DNA of 64,000 bases from Syngnathus acus (GCF_901709675.1 NC_051092.1:11178491-11242490); one strand, 5' to 3'; shown: positions 30,601 through 44,385, numbered from the stretch's first letter. Notes: generated from the sequence alone by a model not told the origin. A program made the numbers and translations.

Positions 30601-33600
30601 TCTCAAGCATCATTAGTTTCGTGTGTCATACATTAAAGGTATCTTCTAAATTGGGCCTCAGTCTTCTTTCGGCTGCTACCGTTAGGGGTCGCCACAGCAG
30701 ATTCATTGTTTACAGCTCACTCTGTCCTCTGACACACTAACCACTTGCATGTCCTCCTGCACCACATCCATAAACTTCCTCTTTGGCCTCCCCTCGTCTC
30801 CTCAGTATGTTTCTATTTTGCCGATCTTCGTTTATTGCGGGCGGTTCTGTAACACATCTGGCATCACTGTGATAACTAAACATGAGAAAAGTGTTTGTGC
30901 ACTCTCTTAGTTTGTTTTGGTGAATTTTACCAGCTGCACTATATTACTAAAGATATAAGTTTTTTTCCCCTCAGTACACAAAGGTGCTTAACAGAGTACA
31001 CAAATAAGAGAGGTAAAAAAATAACTTATACTAGTTGTACACCTTACATCATAATGTATTTACTATGACCCATCTTGTGCTTGAAGTTGCATTATGAAAT
31101 ATCCGTGGCTGGCTAGACTTAGAGGAGCGATAAATTTGAGCGTTTGGGTATGTTTGTGTTGAAATGTTTGTGTATTATATTCACACCACAAAAATACCAT
31201 ACCGCAGCCTTAATGTGAAGATATTTATACCATTACATTCTTAATATCCACTCATTTTTTATTTTTTTTTTCCTTTTCTGATAGATTGCTGATTTGGCCA
31301 ATGAAGACACACCACAGCTTTATGTCGCCTGTGGACGAGGACCCAAATCTACTCTAAGAGTTCTTAGGCATGGATTGGAGGTAAATAAAATTATTTATGG
31401 ATTGATTTAGAAATCACATCTCATGTAATAAATGATTAAGACAAATAATTTCATCCCCAAAAGGTGGGCCTAATGAATACCATCTGCTTTGGTGTAGTTT
31501 TTGTTGCACTAACGAGTGAATACATACGTACCTATGGTCAGCTTTATACAAACTTGCAAGAAGTGAAAAGGGAATTATTTAAATTACATACGTATATGTG
31601 CTCACATATGTGTACGTGTTGTTCCTTTGAATTTCTTCTTGATCTTGTGCTCTCCATTGTGGGAGACAGAATGGGTTTATTCAAGGTTGATTGACAAGCG
31701 TTACTCCCGATCCAAACTCCTAAATGTTACCAGATGGTCCTCATGTTTCTGGTAAATTTACACAGATGGCCGCTTCAATCAAGGCACTTCATGTCTTTCA
31801 CATATTACACATGTCCAATCAAATTTCATAGCATTCTTGTCTTGTCTTTTAATCTCGCAAATAAAACAAAATAAGCAAGCCGCTTGGATTTCAATAGAAG
31901 ACTGGGTTCTTATTTACTATTCAGTCAGTTTTGTAACCAGTTTTCGTCATATCTTGAATTGGTTACGATAACTGAAACCCTCACCCCCGCTCGTATAATT
32001 GAATATCTTGAATTACTTTCGACAGGTTTCCGAGATGGCCGTGTCCGAGCTACCCGGTAACCCCAATGCTGTGTGGACAGTACGCAGACATATCGAAGGT
32101 ATTTTCTTTTTTCATTGTCAATAATTCATAAAGATTATATCGCTCCGTCTTTTTTCTTTTCTTGTAATTGCTCGAGTGAAATGCAGTAGTCCTTCCTCAA
32201 CTATTTGTAGTCACTACTCCTTTTCTTTTCATTTTTAGATGAATTTGATGCCTATATCATCGTGTCTTTCGTCAACGCTACGCTCGTTCTGTCCATTGGC
32301 GAGACTGTGGAGGAGGTGACAGATTCGGGATTCTTAGGAACAACTCCCACCCTCTCCTGCTCGTTGCTAGGGGACGATGCCCTCGTTCAGGTGGGTAAAA
32401 TGCTCTCTGAACTTTGTAAGCGTGATTCACTCATGTGGTTTCCGTTTCATTTGCTCTGTATAGGTATACCCAGATGGGATCCGCCATATCAGAGCAGACA
32501 AGCGTGTGAATGAGTGGAAGACTCCTGGTAAAAAGACCATTGTCCGCTGTGCTGTGAACCAGCGGCAAGTGGTTATCGCACTCACCGGTGGTGAGCTGGT
32601 TTACTTTGAGATGGACCCGGTAGGCAAATGTTTATGTTGTGTTTATATACTGTCGATCTGTCTGTCATCTGCTTGTGGTTGGTTGGGACCAAAACCCACA
32701 CTTAGCGTACTTCGGTTTGAGCAGATGGTCGTTAGCCAACTATTCAGCTCAATTTCCACCACTGCCAATAGCGATGCGAACATTTCACTGCCTCATGTTG
32801 AGACATTTTACTACTTTCTTTGATGTCAACCCCAAGAAGGAGCCTTGCTGGAATCTTCATCGCGCTCTTTGCAGGCAAGGCTATCAAAATCTTTGACATT
32901 GTGCAAACGTAGTGATTTTTAACGGAGACATTTTATTGCTATCTGGCCTTATTCGTCCTTGGCCTTGACTTGAAATCTCCAGATGGGAGAGCAGGACCTC
33001 AAAGCAGTTCTGACGATGATGTCCTTCCCAGATCATTGTTGTAGCCTTTTCAGTGATAGGCGTCAAAGAAGTCTGAGGGCACTGATGAGTTTTCCAGCCA
33101 CATTCAGTACAGTTAGAGCCATGTTTGTCACCTCAGTTAATTCTAAAGGAATGTTGGATTCCTCCTGAAATCAATTCCTATGACAATTGTTTTGGAGATA
33201 TTTAAGAACAGAAAGAAAAAAAATCCGCCTGTGTGTATTCCTCGCTGAGGGCTTACATTTCACTGCTTGTTGTTGACTGAAAATGACATCAGGGTCCTCG
33301 GGGCTAGGGTAACACTGCTCACCTGTTTTCTGGATTTGGTCATGTGATGTTCGCAAGCTGAGCCTTCAGGCACTGGGATGTTATTTTCGGTCAACAGCAA
33401 GAGGCAGTCCAAAGGAAAATGGGTAATGAGATGAATCAAAATGAGTGGACTTTTTGGCTTCATTCATATTCTACAAAAACAGAAGACTTTAAAGTCATCC
33501 ATCATTGGTCCATGCTAAAAAGAAATGTGTGGGGAAGACCAGCAGTCGTGAATCATGATCAGTCATCAGCAGATCTTAGGAAATGCCTGGATCAAGACAC

Positions 33601-36600
33601 AAACCTGAGGGGAGTCAGTATAGTATGCTCTCGGGGGCATCGTCACCAGGAACTCTTACCCTTGTTTTAGTCACCAAAAAGGCAATAAGCCAAAAAGGCA
33701 ACAAAAAGTCTGTATATTTATTGTTGTGCAACCCTCTAAAGTTTGCTAAAAAACATATGTGGATAAACAGCACCAATAAGCTAAAAGAAAACAGCAGACT
33801 GACCACACATCAGGTCAGAGTTAAAGTCTTGGTGAAGTGTCACGCAGAGTTGGCTTATAAAATCATCCCAAGCATCCGAGAAGCATCCAAGACTGCCACG
33901 GAAACTCTAGAGGAGCTGCAGATAGTTTCAGTCTTGAGAATCTGTCTATGGTTGTGCACCATACGAAAGTGGTGGGAAGAATAGCCATTGTTGTGAAACA
34001 ATCCATGAAGAGTATTGGCTCACGTTTGCCAATGGCAGGGAGACCGTGCACTTTGGAGGAAAATCAATCAATCAGTCAACTGGAACACACCATCTCCACT
34101 GTGAAACATTGGGAGGGGATGGTGGTGGTGGTTGGTCAGCATCATGCTGTGGTGAATGAGTTTCTTTACCAGACACTGGAAAGTCTGAAAGTTTTATTTA
34201 GTTTTGGTTGTTGAGCAGTTAAGATAATGGATTTATGTATTGTTATTCTTTTGATCTTTTATTTGTATCTGTTTTCAGCACTGTGCAGCACTGTTTACCA
34301 CTGTGCTTGTATTTAAAGTGCTTTATAAATAAACTGTCTGCTTGGTTCTTCGAATCTTTGTGATGAATGTTTTGTTTTTTTCCCCCATTTCTCCAGTCAG
34401 GCCAGCTAAATGAGTATACTGAGCGCAAGGAGATGTCTGCAGATGTGGTCTGCATGAGTTTGGCCAATGTCCCCCCTGGTGAACAGCGTTCTCGGTTCCT
34501 GGCTGTGGGACTGGTCGACAACACCGTTCGAATCATATCACTGGATCCTTCGGTATGAATTTTTATTTCTTTTCTTGTAACAGATAATGAAGCTTGTAAT
34601 CTTGCCACCATTTCCACCACTCATACCTGTTGTAAAAATATGAACACACTAGCTTTATGAAGTCTTATGAGGCTCTTTGTTGCTAGGTTTGCAGTGATTT
34701 AAGTAGATTTATTTTATGATCGGTTTTTCAGTGAACACAAACGAACAATTTTGTACACGCTATCGAGTTACATTTTTGCGTTTGCACATGGACAACACCT
34801 TTCCAATCGATGACCCGCATTTGCACGCATATATTGTATTTTAGTTGGCTGCATTATGTTTTTAGCAACTCTGTTGGGGGGTACTGTAAAAAACAGTTTG
34901 ATGAACTATATACAATATCACATTTTAGTCAGTCGAGTTGAGTTTTGTCAAGATGGTGGGATAAAGTCCCTCACACTTGCGCTCCCTAGATTGGTGGAAC
35001 GACAACTGAAGTTCAAGAACAAGGCTCTTGTTTAGAAAAACCTTGCTTTAAGGGAAAGCTTGAAGCAACATCATAGTGACGATGCAAAGCTCCAAATGAA
35101 TAATTATATGCAACTGTTAACATTTACGTAAACAGCAACACATGATGGCCCTCAGCTGCAAACACAAGGCTGAATTGGAGTCTATTTTCTTTTTTTCCCC
35201 CTCAACTTGTAGTTCTAACTCATGACATCGCTACATAAGATAAGAATATTTATGGTTCAAGGAGCCCACGTTAGTGACTTCAGGGGAGTATTTAGGATTC
35301 TAGGCACCCACGTTTTTGACTTCAGGGGAGTCCGAGTGTTGTGCAAAAGATGTTGTCGAATCTCCCTCAAGACATAAATCATTACTAGGTGCTTGACTTC
35401 ATATAAGTTGATGGCATGCTGCTTTCAGGCTTTTCAGACAATACCAGACATGCTGATGTGTCTCATAATCTGAATTTGTACAACATTCACTTTCTTTCAA
35501 TTTGAAAAAACATAGGCTCAAATTTATATTTTTTTCCCTTCTCTTGTAGGATTGTTTGCAGCCTTTGAGTATGCAGGCTCTTCCAGCCCAGCCAGAGAGT
35601 CTTTGTATTGTTGAAATGGGAGGGGTTGAGAAACAGGATGAACTTGGAGAGAAAGGAACCATCGGCTTCCTCTACCTCAACATAGGGCTTCAGGTATGAT
35701 GGATCTTTCAGATCAGCAATAATAAAAAATCTCCACTCATAATTGTTCTTGGTTCCCATTTTCAAAAAATGTGTATGCACGAAAGCAGATAAAGTTTAAG
35801 AGTATATTTGATAATTAGTCGAAGCAATACAGATTTTCTCTGAAGCTGACACATCCTAAGCGCTCTAGAAATCACAGCCACTCTTTTGTAAGCTATTTCA
35901 AAATCCCAATTTAATGCACCAGCACCACAATATTAACGGTCAGTATCTACAGTTATGCAATAATCTCATTGAGAGTATGTAAGGTCTCGTTTCTTTTAAA
36001 TTACAGGCCTTGTCATTGAACAGTGTCTTTGTCTATTTTTTGTGGTAGAACGGTGTACTGCTGAGGACTGTCCTGGATCCAGTCACCGGGGATCTGTCCG
36101 ATACCAGGACCCGCTACCTGGGCTCACGACCTGTCAAGCTTTTCAGAGTCAAGATGCAGGGACAGGACGCTGTATGTTTTTTTTTTTAAATGTTTAGATC
36201 ACAATTTATGTATGAATACAAAGTCAAAAGGGTATTTTATCATCAACAGGTCCTTGCCATGTCCAGCCGCTCCTGGCTCAGCTACTGTTATCAGTCCCGT
36301 TTCCATTTGACGCCTCTGTCATATGAGACCCTGGAGTATGCCTCAGGCTTTGCTTCCGAGCAATGCCCGGAAGGAATAGTGGCCATCTCCACCAACACGC
36401 TTAGGTAGAGCTGTTCCTTTCAGCGTTTCTATATATGACTTAGCAACAATACATAACTCCTGCTGAATGGTAACCGTGTGTCTGTCAGCACCTTGTCTTT
36501 GAGTGTGACAAACAATCGTATCCGACTGGCTCTCATCGTCACCTTTCTTGCCATGATTTACTTGACAGAATCTTGGCATTGGAGAAACTGGGAGCTGTCT

Positions 36601-39600
36601 TCAACCAGGTGGCTTTTCCCCTGCAGTACACTCCCAGGAAATTTGTGATACACCCAGAGACCAACAACCTCATTTTGATTGAGACTGACCATAATGCCTA
36701 CACCGAGGCGACTAAAGCTCAAAGGAAACAACAGATGGCTGAGGTATGAAGGACATTTTCCAGGGTGAGAATATGACAAAAGGGAGTAATTACCACCAAC
36801 CCTCGGGGCACGGCAAACATCTGGTAGCACGTAGAAATGGAGATTAACATTGCAAAATGATGACTTGGAAAGCTGAATTTTGATAGTTATTAAGACATGT
36901 TTCACGCAACAGGATGGACCAATTTAATTACAGTTAACCCTCGCCACTTTGCACTTCATCTTTCGCGAATGCACTACTTTGTGGGTCTATAAGTGACGGG
37001 AGAACAGCGTTTGAATACACACTGATAGCACGGGACGTGTCTCTGAGCAATGTGCGTCACTGCCGACAAGCGAGGGAAGCGCGGCAGCCAGCCTGTCACA
37101 AACGAAGTAAACGTGTGAAATATGGACTTTTTATTTAGGGAATGCGAAAAAGGGGAGAAGGGAGGTTAGAACAGAAGAAAAGCAGGTGCACGAGGCGACT
37201 GACAAGACGGTCTGATGCGTTTTTTTATTGTTGCTTTTGTGCATGCAGGAAATGGTGGAGGCCGCAGGTGAGGATGAACGAGAACTGGCTGCTGAGATGG
37301 CAGCCGCCTTCCTCAATGAGAATCTCCCAGAAGCCATTTTTGGTTCGCCAAAAGCTGGCGCTAGGCAGTGGGCCTCGCTGGTGCGGCTGGTCAACCCAAT
37401 TCAGGGTGCAACATTAGACCAAGTTCAGTTAGAGCAGAATGAAGCTGCGTTCAGGTATGTATTGTTTGTTTCAGCCAGGAATGTATTGACTTATTTTGAC
37501 AAACCTGAATGATACAGAGTGTAACATTTACATGACTCACTCTAAAGAATACATGCTTTTTTTGTTGTTGTTGTGTGTGTGTGTGCTCTTTTTTTGTGTT
37601 GTCCAGTGTTGCCGTGTGTCGTTTCCACAATGCAGGGGATGACTGGTATGTCCTGGTGGGAGTGGCCAGAGACATGGTCCTCAACCCTAGATCAGTTGCG
37701 GGTGGCTTCATCTACACTTACCGCCTCACCGGTGGTGGGGAAAAGCTCGAGTTTGTGCACAAGGTGGATTTGAGTTTTCTGGCTATTGCGATTTTTGCTT
37801 TACCGGGGTCTCTTTTTTTCTCGCAGTAAATTTGTTTAGGCACACATACCAACCCCCCAAAAAAAGATGCAGCATATACTTGTGTCCTGATTCTGCATGC
37901 TGTTTTATATCATTTGCACACCACTTCTAAGGCACTTTGTTTGGGATCAAATCAAATGAACTTTGATAATCCAGAAAGACCAGTCGGCACAACTTTTTTA
38001 AGAAAGACTTGGTGATGTTGCTTTGTTCTCAAGTCAATGTGGAAAGGCTTAAAAGTTTGAAATGACCTCACACGCGAACACACACACACACTAGATGTTT
38101 AACGTAACGGATTACTGATTAAATCAACTAAGTCGATAAAAAAGATTTACAAATTACTGGTATAACTGTAAATGAAAGAAAGAAAATGCATAACTCAGGG
38201 TTTCCCTATTTTACTGTAGTCTAGCGGGTCAGAAACAAAAGGTACACACTTTTCTCTGACCTATACTGTCTGCTAATACGACAGCTCTTTCTGAATCAGA
38301 AATCTCATCTCACATGTACAAAAAGAAAGTTCCACTGCAAATACTCCAATGAAGCCACTCTGTTTAGCTGAGACAGTGTGGCTTCTCAATTGTTTTGGAA
38401 ACAGTCAAAGCTTGGCTTCATATTTGATCAGAAACCGACTAATCGTCTTCAAAATCTTAATATGTGATCTTCCCGACAGACTCCAGTGGAGGATGTGCCG
38501 TTGGCTATTGCGCCATTCCAGGGTCGGGCCTTAGTGGGAGTTGGGAAACTCCTGAGAATTTATGACATGGGCAAAAAGAAATTGCTACGCAAGTGTGAGA
38601 ACAAGGTATGTGGCCTACACCCATATAACATTTAGCAGCTTTAGCTAAAAGGCTGTTAAATTGGACACAAATTATCAACGCAAACTTTACATTCCCTTGT
38701 AATACTAGAGTTGTCCTAAGATGAATCATCCTTTAGTCATCCTTAACATTTTCACGCACAATACAAAGATACTACTTTGTATTTAGTAGAAGCACATGCT
38801 TAGATGAAAGTTAAAATGTACAATGTGTCTCCTTTATTTCCACTTTTTCCCGCTTAGCATGTTCCCAATCTGGTCACGGGCATCCACACCATTGGCCAGC
38901 GTGTGGTGGTCTCTGACGTACAGGAGAGTCTCTTCTGGGTCCGCTACAGGCGTAACGAGAACCAGCTCATCATCTTCGCCGACGATACGTGTCCCCGCTG
39001 GGTGACGACGGCATGTCTGCTTGACTACGACACCATGGCATCCGCTGACAAGTTTGGGAACATTACCATTGTGAGTAGTGGACTGTGGACTACTGTGTTC
39101 CTTTGTCTGGTGCATTCAAAACAAACATTATCATTCAATTAATGACGGATGGAACAACAGTTAGAGATTTGTCTCAGCTGAGAAATTAGAAGGTGCATAG
39201 GTGTGAATAAAACAAACAAGCCCATCCCACTTTTTCACCCATGTGTCAATTCTGTGCATTTCAGGTGCGTCTTCCTCCCAACACCAGCGATGATGTGGAC
39301 GAGGATCCAACGGGCAACAAAGCCTTATGGGACAGAGGGCTTCTCAATGGAGCATCTCAGAAGGTAAGCTCCACAAGTCATTGCTATGTTGCGTAGGTAC
39401 ACTGAGTGGTATTAAGAGGCAGTGCTGGACATTCAAGATGTCAATAATATCTAGAAATAGTTTGAGTATTGTTGACATTAAATGTAACAAAAAAAAGGGA
39501 CATTTCTCTCTGTGTTCCATTCTGATCATGGCCACATGTGCAAAGAAAACCCCTCAACATGATGTTTGGACGGAAATGCATGTTTTCATCAGACAGTGAC

Positions 39601-40566
39601 ACATTTACGTACTGCATTTTCCACCACACTTTAGCCCGCCACATTTTTGTTGGCTAACCACACACAAACGGTTGAGTCTGTGTCACAGGCGGTGTCAGCA
39701 TGAACATATGTGCGTGTTTTCCAGGCTGACGTGATCGTCAACTACCACGTAGGGGAGACCATCTTAACCCTACAGAAAACCACGCTGATCCCAGGTGGGT
39801 CAGAGTCACTGGTCTACACCACCCTGTCTGGAGGCATTGGAATTTTGGTCCCCTTTACGTCACATGAGGTGAAAACCTGTCCTTTGTCATTTTATTGTGG
39901 TTGACGAGTACTAATCGTTTCAAATTAATCAAAGCACTTCTCTTTGTCCAGGACCATGATTTCTTCCAGCATTTAGAGATGCACATGCGCTCTGAGTTCC
40001 CGCCACTGTGCGGAAGGGACCATCTCAGCTTTAGGTCCTACTACTTCCCTGTCAAGGTGAGTTTATCGTCGTCGTCATCATCATAATACCTCGTATATGC
40101 TGCTCACAAAATTTCGAGGTATTGGGCTCTTTGAGATGAACCAAAAATTCCACTCAAAGCCTTTTAGAGTTCAACTTAATTTCACCTCCTATGTCTTGAA
40201 TACACAACTGTCCAATGTTTCAATTCTTTTTGTACAACATGCTGTTTTCAAACAAGGAGCTTAAAGGCAAAATCCACAACAGTTTTTTGAGTCACAATTC
40301 CATCCAATCACTCAATTGTTTGATGGAATATTTTATATCCATCAATTTTGAAAAGATTCTATAGTGACAGCCCTAGTTTGATAGTGTCCTCACGCCGTCG
40401 TCGTTCTCGTCTGGCAAACTTGCAGAATGTGATTGACGGAGACCTGTGCGAGCAGTTCAACAGCATGGAGCCTCACAAGCAGAAAAGTGTGGCAGAGGAA
40501 CTAGACAGGACACCACCCGAGGTCTCCAAGAAACTGGAAGACATCCGCACACGTTATGCATTCTAA
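26456..40566 (+). CDS. sf3b3: Splicing factor 3B subunit 3 (SF3b130/SAP130)
   Basis: Scaffold subunit of SF3b in the U2 snRNP, needed for branch-site recognition in the nucleus; it has three WD40-type beta-propellers related to DDB1 and CPSF160. Coding exons: 26456-26525 (exon opens at 26402), 26965-27120, 27416-27586, 27900-28072, 28146-28287, 28456-28568, 29606-29743, 29900-30003, 30150-30315, 31285-31380, 32026-32098, 32239-32390, 32464-32619, 34397-34552, 35550-35693, 36049-36171, 36250-36404, 36569-36743, 37249-37454, 37607-37763, 38480-38605, 38858-39070, 39265-39363, 39725-39868, 39952-40056, 40426-40566. They total 3654 nt, i.e. 1217 codons plus TAA, equal to human SF3B3. All junctions are GT/AG and phases match. 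The start [14 protein letters not shown] and the end [11 protein letters not shown] are diagnostic. Identity with human is very high by eye. No break or missing exon was seen. Confidence 0.98.
27650..27676. repeat. poly(A) tract
   Basis: 27 consecutive A residues in an sf3b3 intron. No clear retroposed body was seen beside it. Confidence 0.9.
28569..29605 (+). other. sf3b3: sf3b3 intron with repeat material
   Basis: Intron between exons ending 28568 and starting 29606. It holds a CpG-bearing segment at about 28700-28890 (unidentified, possibly a mobile-element relic) and, at 29105-29200, a piece of a common teleost repeat. Confidence 0.6.
29105..29200 (+). repeat. Fragment of common teleost dispersed repeat
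   Basis: Phrases 'CATTCACACTCGCAATCCAT', 'ATGTTTTTGGAGCATGTGAG', 'GTACCTGGAGGAAA' and 'GCAGGCACTCGGGAGAACT' match the middle of the repeat whose usual wording is 'cattcacactcacattcat ... gtttttggactgtgggagg ... gtacccggaggaaa ... gcacggggagaac'. It is probably the same family as the pieces at 9450 and 63535. Confidence 0.6.
30431..30502. repeat. Degenerate minisatellite with telomere-like GGGTTAG units
   Basis: Four imperfect copies of a unit of about 18-21 bp, GTTTCAAACTAGGGTTAG and variants, in an sf3b3 intron. Confidence 0.8.
30640..30800 (+). repeat. Dispersed teleost repeat fragment
   Basis: Contains 'TTCTTTCGGCTGCTACCGTT', 'AGGGGTCGCCACAGCAGAT', 'CACTTGCATGTCCTCC', 'CACCACATCCATAAACTTCC' and 'TCTTTGGCCTCCCCTCG', the wording of a widespread fish retroelement tail. 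The class was not verified. It lies in the sf3b3 intron between exons ending 30315 and starting 31285. Confidence 0.65.
32620..34396 (+). other. sf3b3: Longest sf3b3 intron
   Basis: 1.78 kb between exons ending 32619 and starting 34397. Its second half contains the decayed transposon-like segment listed separately. No additional exon is needed, because the protein joins without a gap across it. Confidence 0.85.
33560..34180 (+). mobile_element. Decayed Tc1-like transposon remnant (tentative)
   Basis: At 34083-34150 the sequence reads 'GGAACACACCATCTCCACTG', 'GTGAAACATTGGGAGG' and 'CAGCATCATGCTGTGG', which translates as [12 protein letters not shown]. This resembles the conserved HTIPTVKHGGGS-type stretch of Tc1-family transposases. 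The upstream portion (33700-33960) has long, partly open but broken coding-like sequence. No terminal repeats were located. The element is clearly inactive. Confidence 0.4.
36940..37130 (+). repeat. Dispersed repeat, copy 1
   Basis: Starts with 'TAACCCTCGCCACTTTGCAC', typical of a fish repeat with 'ccctcgctacttcgc'. It contains GAGCAATGTGCGTCACTGC at 37045-37063, which recurs exactly at 44173-44191. It lies in the sf3b3 intron before the exon at 37249. Confidence 0.6.
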
Positions 40567-41245
40567 TTGCTGACGTCAAGCTTCATCACAGGGGCTCAAA
40601 CTTCATAAAAATGCATAATTGATTTCACACAAATTGACGAAGACTCAACTCCAAGAATAAAAAAAAAAAAAAAAGCCCTTTCACTTAAAGTATCTAACAG
40701 CTTTTTACTCTGACAGTGGTTGGTTTGTCACCCTTACCACAATGTGGAGCCACAGTCAGCAGACCAATTGCTTAATTGACTGACATGACTGATGTCCAAA
40801 CGTACAGTAGTCACACAGCGTTGCTGAATAAAGAAAGGTGCTTTCCCTTACGTTGGCAGCACACATCATTGCCCCGTTCTGAAGAAAAGTGGAGCTCTTC
40901 TCTCATGTACATATTTTGGTTTTTAATGTGACCTAAAAATGGCAGGATTAGTAAGAAGGTGGTATTGGTATTTTGTTTTAATGTTTTGGTTTGATACAAG
41001 GCCAAGGGGGGAAAAACATTTTGTCTCCTGTCTGCGGTGGGTGATGTTTTGCCATCATGGGCATTAAATGTCTGAGAAAATAGGTGGGCGGATGAGCGCA
41101 CGAAGCGGAGTGTTGTCCTGGTTAGGCCTGCAAATTCCCCCACCTTGACCACAAAGGCTTCGAGCAAGTTGTTAAAAAGTAACAGCCATTTGTGGGCTAC
41201 ACAGCGACAGTTTGTATTGTAAATAAAGTTGTTTTTTTCTACTTG
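40567..41245 (+). other. sf3b3: sf3b3 3' UTR with three candidate poly(A) signals
   Basis: AATAAA occurs at 40656-40661 (followed by an A-rich run), 40827-40832 and 41222-41227. The last, followed by T-rich sequence, is the likeliest main site, which gives a UTR of about 680 nt. Confidence 0.6.
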
Positions 41246-44170
41246 ACAAAATGTCCGTTTGCTTTCTTTCCATTTTCAACACCAACCAAGGATGCATACT
41301 TAACCTTCTCACTCGTCAGACCAGACAATCATTCTATTACATCCAGCCATTAGGCAGAATGTTTTTTTTTTTAATTGTTTGACTGGTTGTTTGAAAATAT
41401 CCTTTTTTCTTTATTATTATTTCTCCTTGTCATTCTGTATTCGTGATTTATATTGCCATCACACAAAAGAAAATGACCAGCTTAATTACAGAATGTATAA
41501 CAAAATTCTTAGTGTAGCTACAGCACCATTTTTTTCCTTGGCAACATGACACAAGTTTCACAGGAGTGTCGCTCAAGAGTAAATAAACAGTAGATAGGAC
41601 CTGATGTAATTATTCATGGAATCTCAGTGGGGAATCGATAATGGGGAGTTAAACTTGACTGATTTTTAATCTGCCTGTAAAAACAAACTGTTAAAATTTT
41701 CCAAAGTTCAAACTACTCGATCATCATTCTGTCTCGTGAAAGATTATTGCTGTATCATCAAGTCATACATCCGGCTGTTATTTTGATTTATAAGTGACAC
41801 GTAATAATTGACCTCATGACAATTTAGAAACCAAATTATTTTAAACAGTAACAATTAAAGTTGTCCTGGATGCAATTTGCCTGAAGTAATAGGCAGTGTT
41901 AGAAGATTCTCTATTTAATCAATAACCACATTGCCAGAAGCAGAATAATTCCCACAATTATGTACAGTCCACGCGAAATATAAATACAATTCATCCTTGT
42001 TTCTTCCAGTTAGATCCTTTTAGATGGTGGCAAAGATTGTACTGTGGAAAAAGTATTGAAATGGAATTGACTTCCAAATGCTGGAAATGCAAGCTGAGGA
42101 ATAGGAAGTGGGGAAGAGATAAAAGGTGAGATGGGGAGAAAAAAAAAAGTGGCCTCTTAGATTGACTTTGAACATAGAAGTGCAATGACCCAGAAGTACT
42201 TGGAGGAATGCTTGTTCCGATTCTGCTTAGGAAAGGCGCCTCTGCAAACTTCAACGCATCTGCAGCACATTATACTCCAGACAAATCGTGATGAATGAAA
42301 CGAAGTAGATATTAGCTACAATCCTTCACAGCGGCAATATTGAAGGCCGCAGACCACCTATGAAGATTTCTGACTGCGAAAATGCTCAAACCTACAAATA
42401 CAAAATAATGGGAAAGACCTAATGAGAAGCTACGAATTGCAAGCAATGTAATGTGCTGAGTCATTTTTATATAAATTTACATGAAAGCAGTAAAATGTTA
42501 CTTTAATATTTAAGGATAGGTGATGAAAAAATTGGGGGATTTGAGTATCTGAAAACGTGCGAAGAACAGAACGCAATAAGGAAATTCAGCGAAAAAACTG
42601 CAAGTTATAGTGTACGGTAAAAAAACAAATTATATTTTTGGATAGTCATGAGATCAGAGAATGGCCCATCTAAGGCGCATTAATCTGCATTTGATTCGGT
42701 GCTTTTTACATCTTTTAAATATAAAGCCAACTAAGATGGGCCTTTTCATCTTCAACATTTTCCTACTGGCGGTATGCCATCATGAATTATGGCTTTTCCA
42801 TCATGAGTTTATGTACACTATAGTATACTGAACTTAACTCAAATGTAATGGCCTGAAGTGTTACAAGAATAACATTGATACTTTGGCACTGTTTGTGAAT
42901 TGTTTATTGAAAATGTGATACAAAAAAGTGTTTATTCTATTCATCGTTTCATCGATGATTTAAATATTTAGATAAAATTTTATTTGCGTGAGTCTATTCA
43001 AAACCTTTTTCCCCAATTAGTGTTTACTACCCAATTTGTTGTGTTTATTTGGTATCATTTAATGATTAAAAAACAGTTAAGCAATCTCACACAAGACAGG
43101 TTGATGGTTTTCCAAAGTAAAACCAGATGTTTGCCAATGTTTAATTTTGATTAAACACAAAAGACAAATCAGTCTGATTTTGTGAACGACTAGAGAAGTC
43201 AAAGAAATTTTACTTTTGAGAGCTTGAAATCAGAAGATTTGGACAATCTTTAGTTAAAAAATGTCTCTCAACAATTACTCGATTTTTAAAAACTCGTTTC
43301 TTGTTAGATAATCGATTAATATTAACAGCGCTAACTAACTTGTCAACATTCCAAGTTTCCCAAGAAACTCCTGTTTCATCTTGAAGCTGTTTTAATACAG
43401 CTCCAACATCTATGTTCTGATGCTGGGAGAAAAAAAATCCCGGTCACGTTTCTGTCGGTAATCAATGTTTGTAAAGCATGGGGCACGAGCAGTTTCCCTT
43501 CTGAGAATCAAGTGTAATCAATTATCACTAACTGGGAAATAATTTGTTTCCGACACGGAAAATGACACGTATGAATATGGGTAAATGTGATTTGCTTTTC
43601 TGTGGTGTGGTTTCCTGGAAACGGATTACAAATAAATGTCTGAAAGACAAAACTCCAGTCATTTATTTTGCTTGTAAGAGCTGGAGGACACCATTAACAC
43701 AGACATGATCATTACGAGGCCTGGCTGTTATTAATTAAACACACCATTGGAAGAAACAATACAATGGCACAAACACAACAATCCTTTGCAAGTGGCTTCA
43801 ATGCCACTTGACATATAATGTGGGTTGTCTCTGTGGGAGAAAAGCAAATACTTGGCCCATGCAAGTATGCTCTCGTGTGTACTTTTGCTACAACTTAAAT
43901 CAATAAATTACATTTGCGGGAGGCGCAAATCTTTGTCCTGTACTGACTCTAATCCTGAGGACACGCTCTTCATTTTGCGATGCATAAAAGAGCATTTTCC
44001 GACCTATTTAGCTGTATACAAATTGCATATCCCTGCTTTCTCATCTTGCCTGATTAATTAATTTCAAGGCGATTATTTAAAGAGCTTTTTTTTTGGCTTT
44101 GTGCCACAAATAGTCTTGTGATAGTGTGATAACGCACTTCAGATGAGGACCAAAAAAATGAAATTTCAAT

Positions 44171-44385
44171 CGGAGCAATGTGCGTCACTGCAGACATGAC
44201 TGCGTTCAAGCGCAGGAGGCGCACCAACCGGTGCAGAAGGAGTCAGGACACGTGAAAATATCATGTGTTTGTTCTTTTATTTCCTGTAAAGATACAATAC
44301 ATGCACAGAAGAATGTGGAAATGGTTATTAAGGGAATGAGAAAGGTTTATGTAGCGTACAAATATTCGGGAGGATGTAAAAAGCT
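44171..44385 (+). repeat. Dispersed repeat, copy 2
   Basis: Shares the 19-mer GAGCAATGTGCGTCACTGC with 37045-37063. The same order of looser matches follows: 'caagcg', 'acgtgaaa', 'tttttatt/cttttattt', 'gggaatg'. This indicates two diverged copies of one element. Confidence 0.6.
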
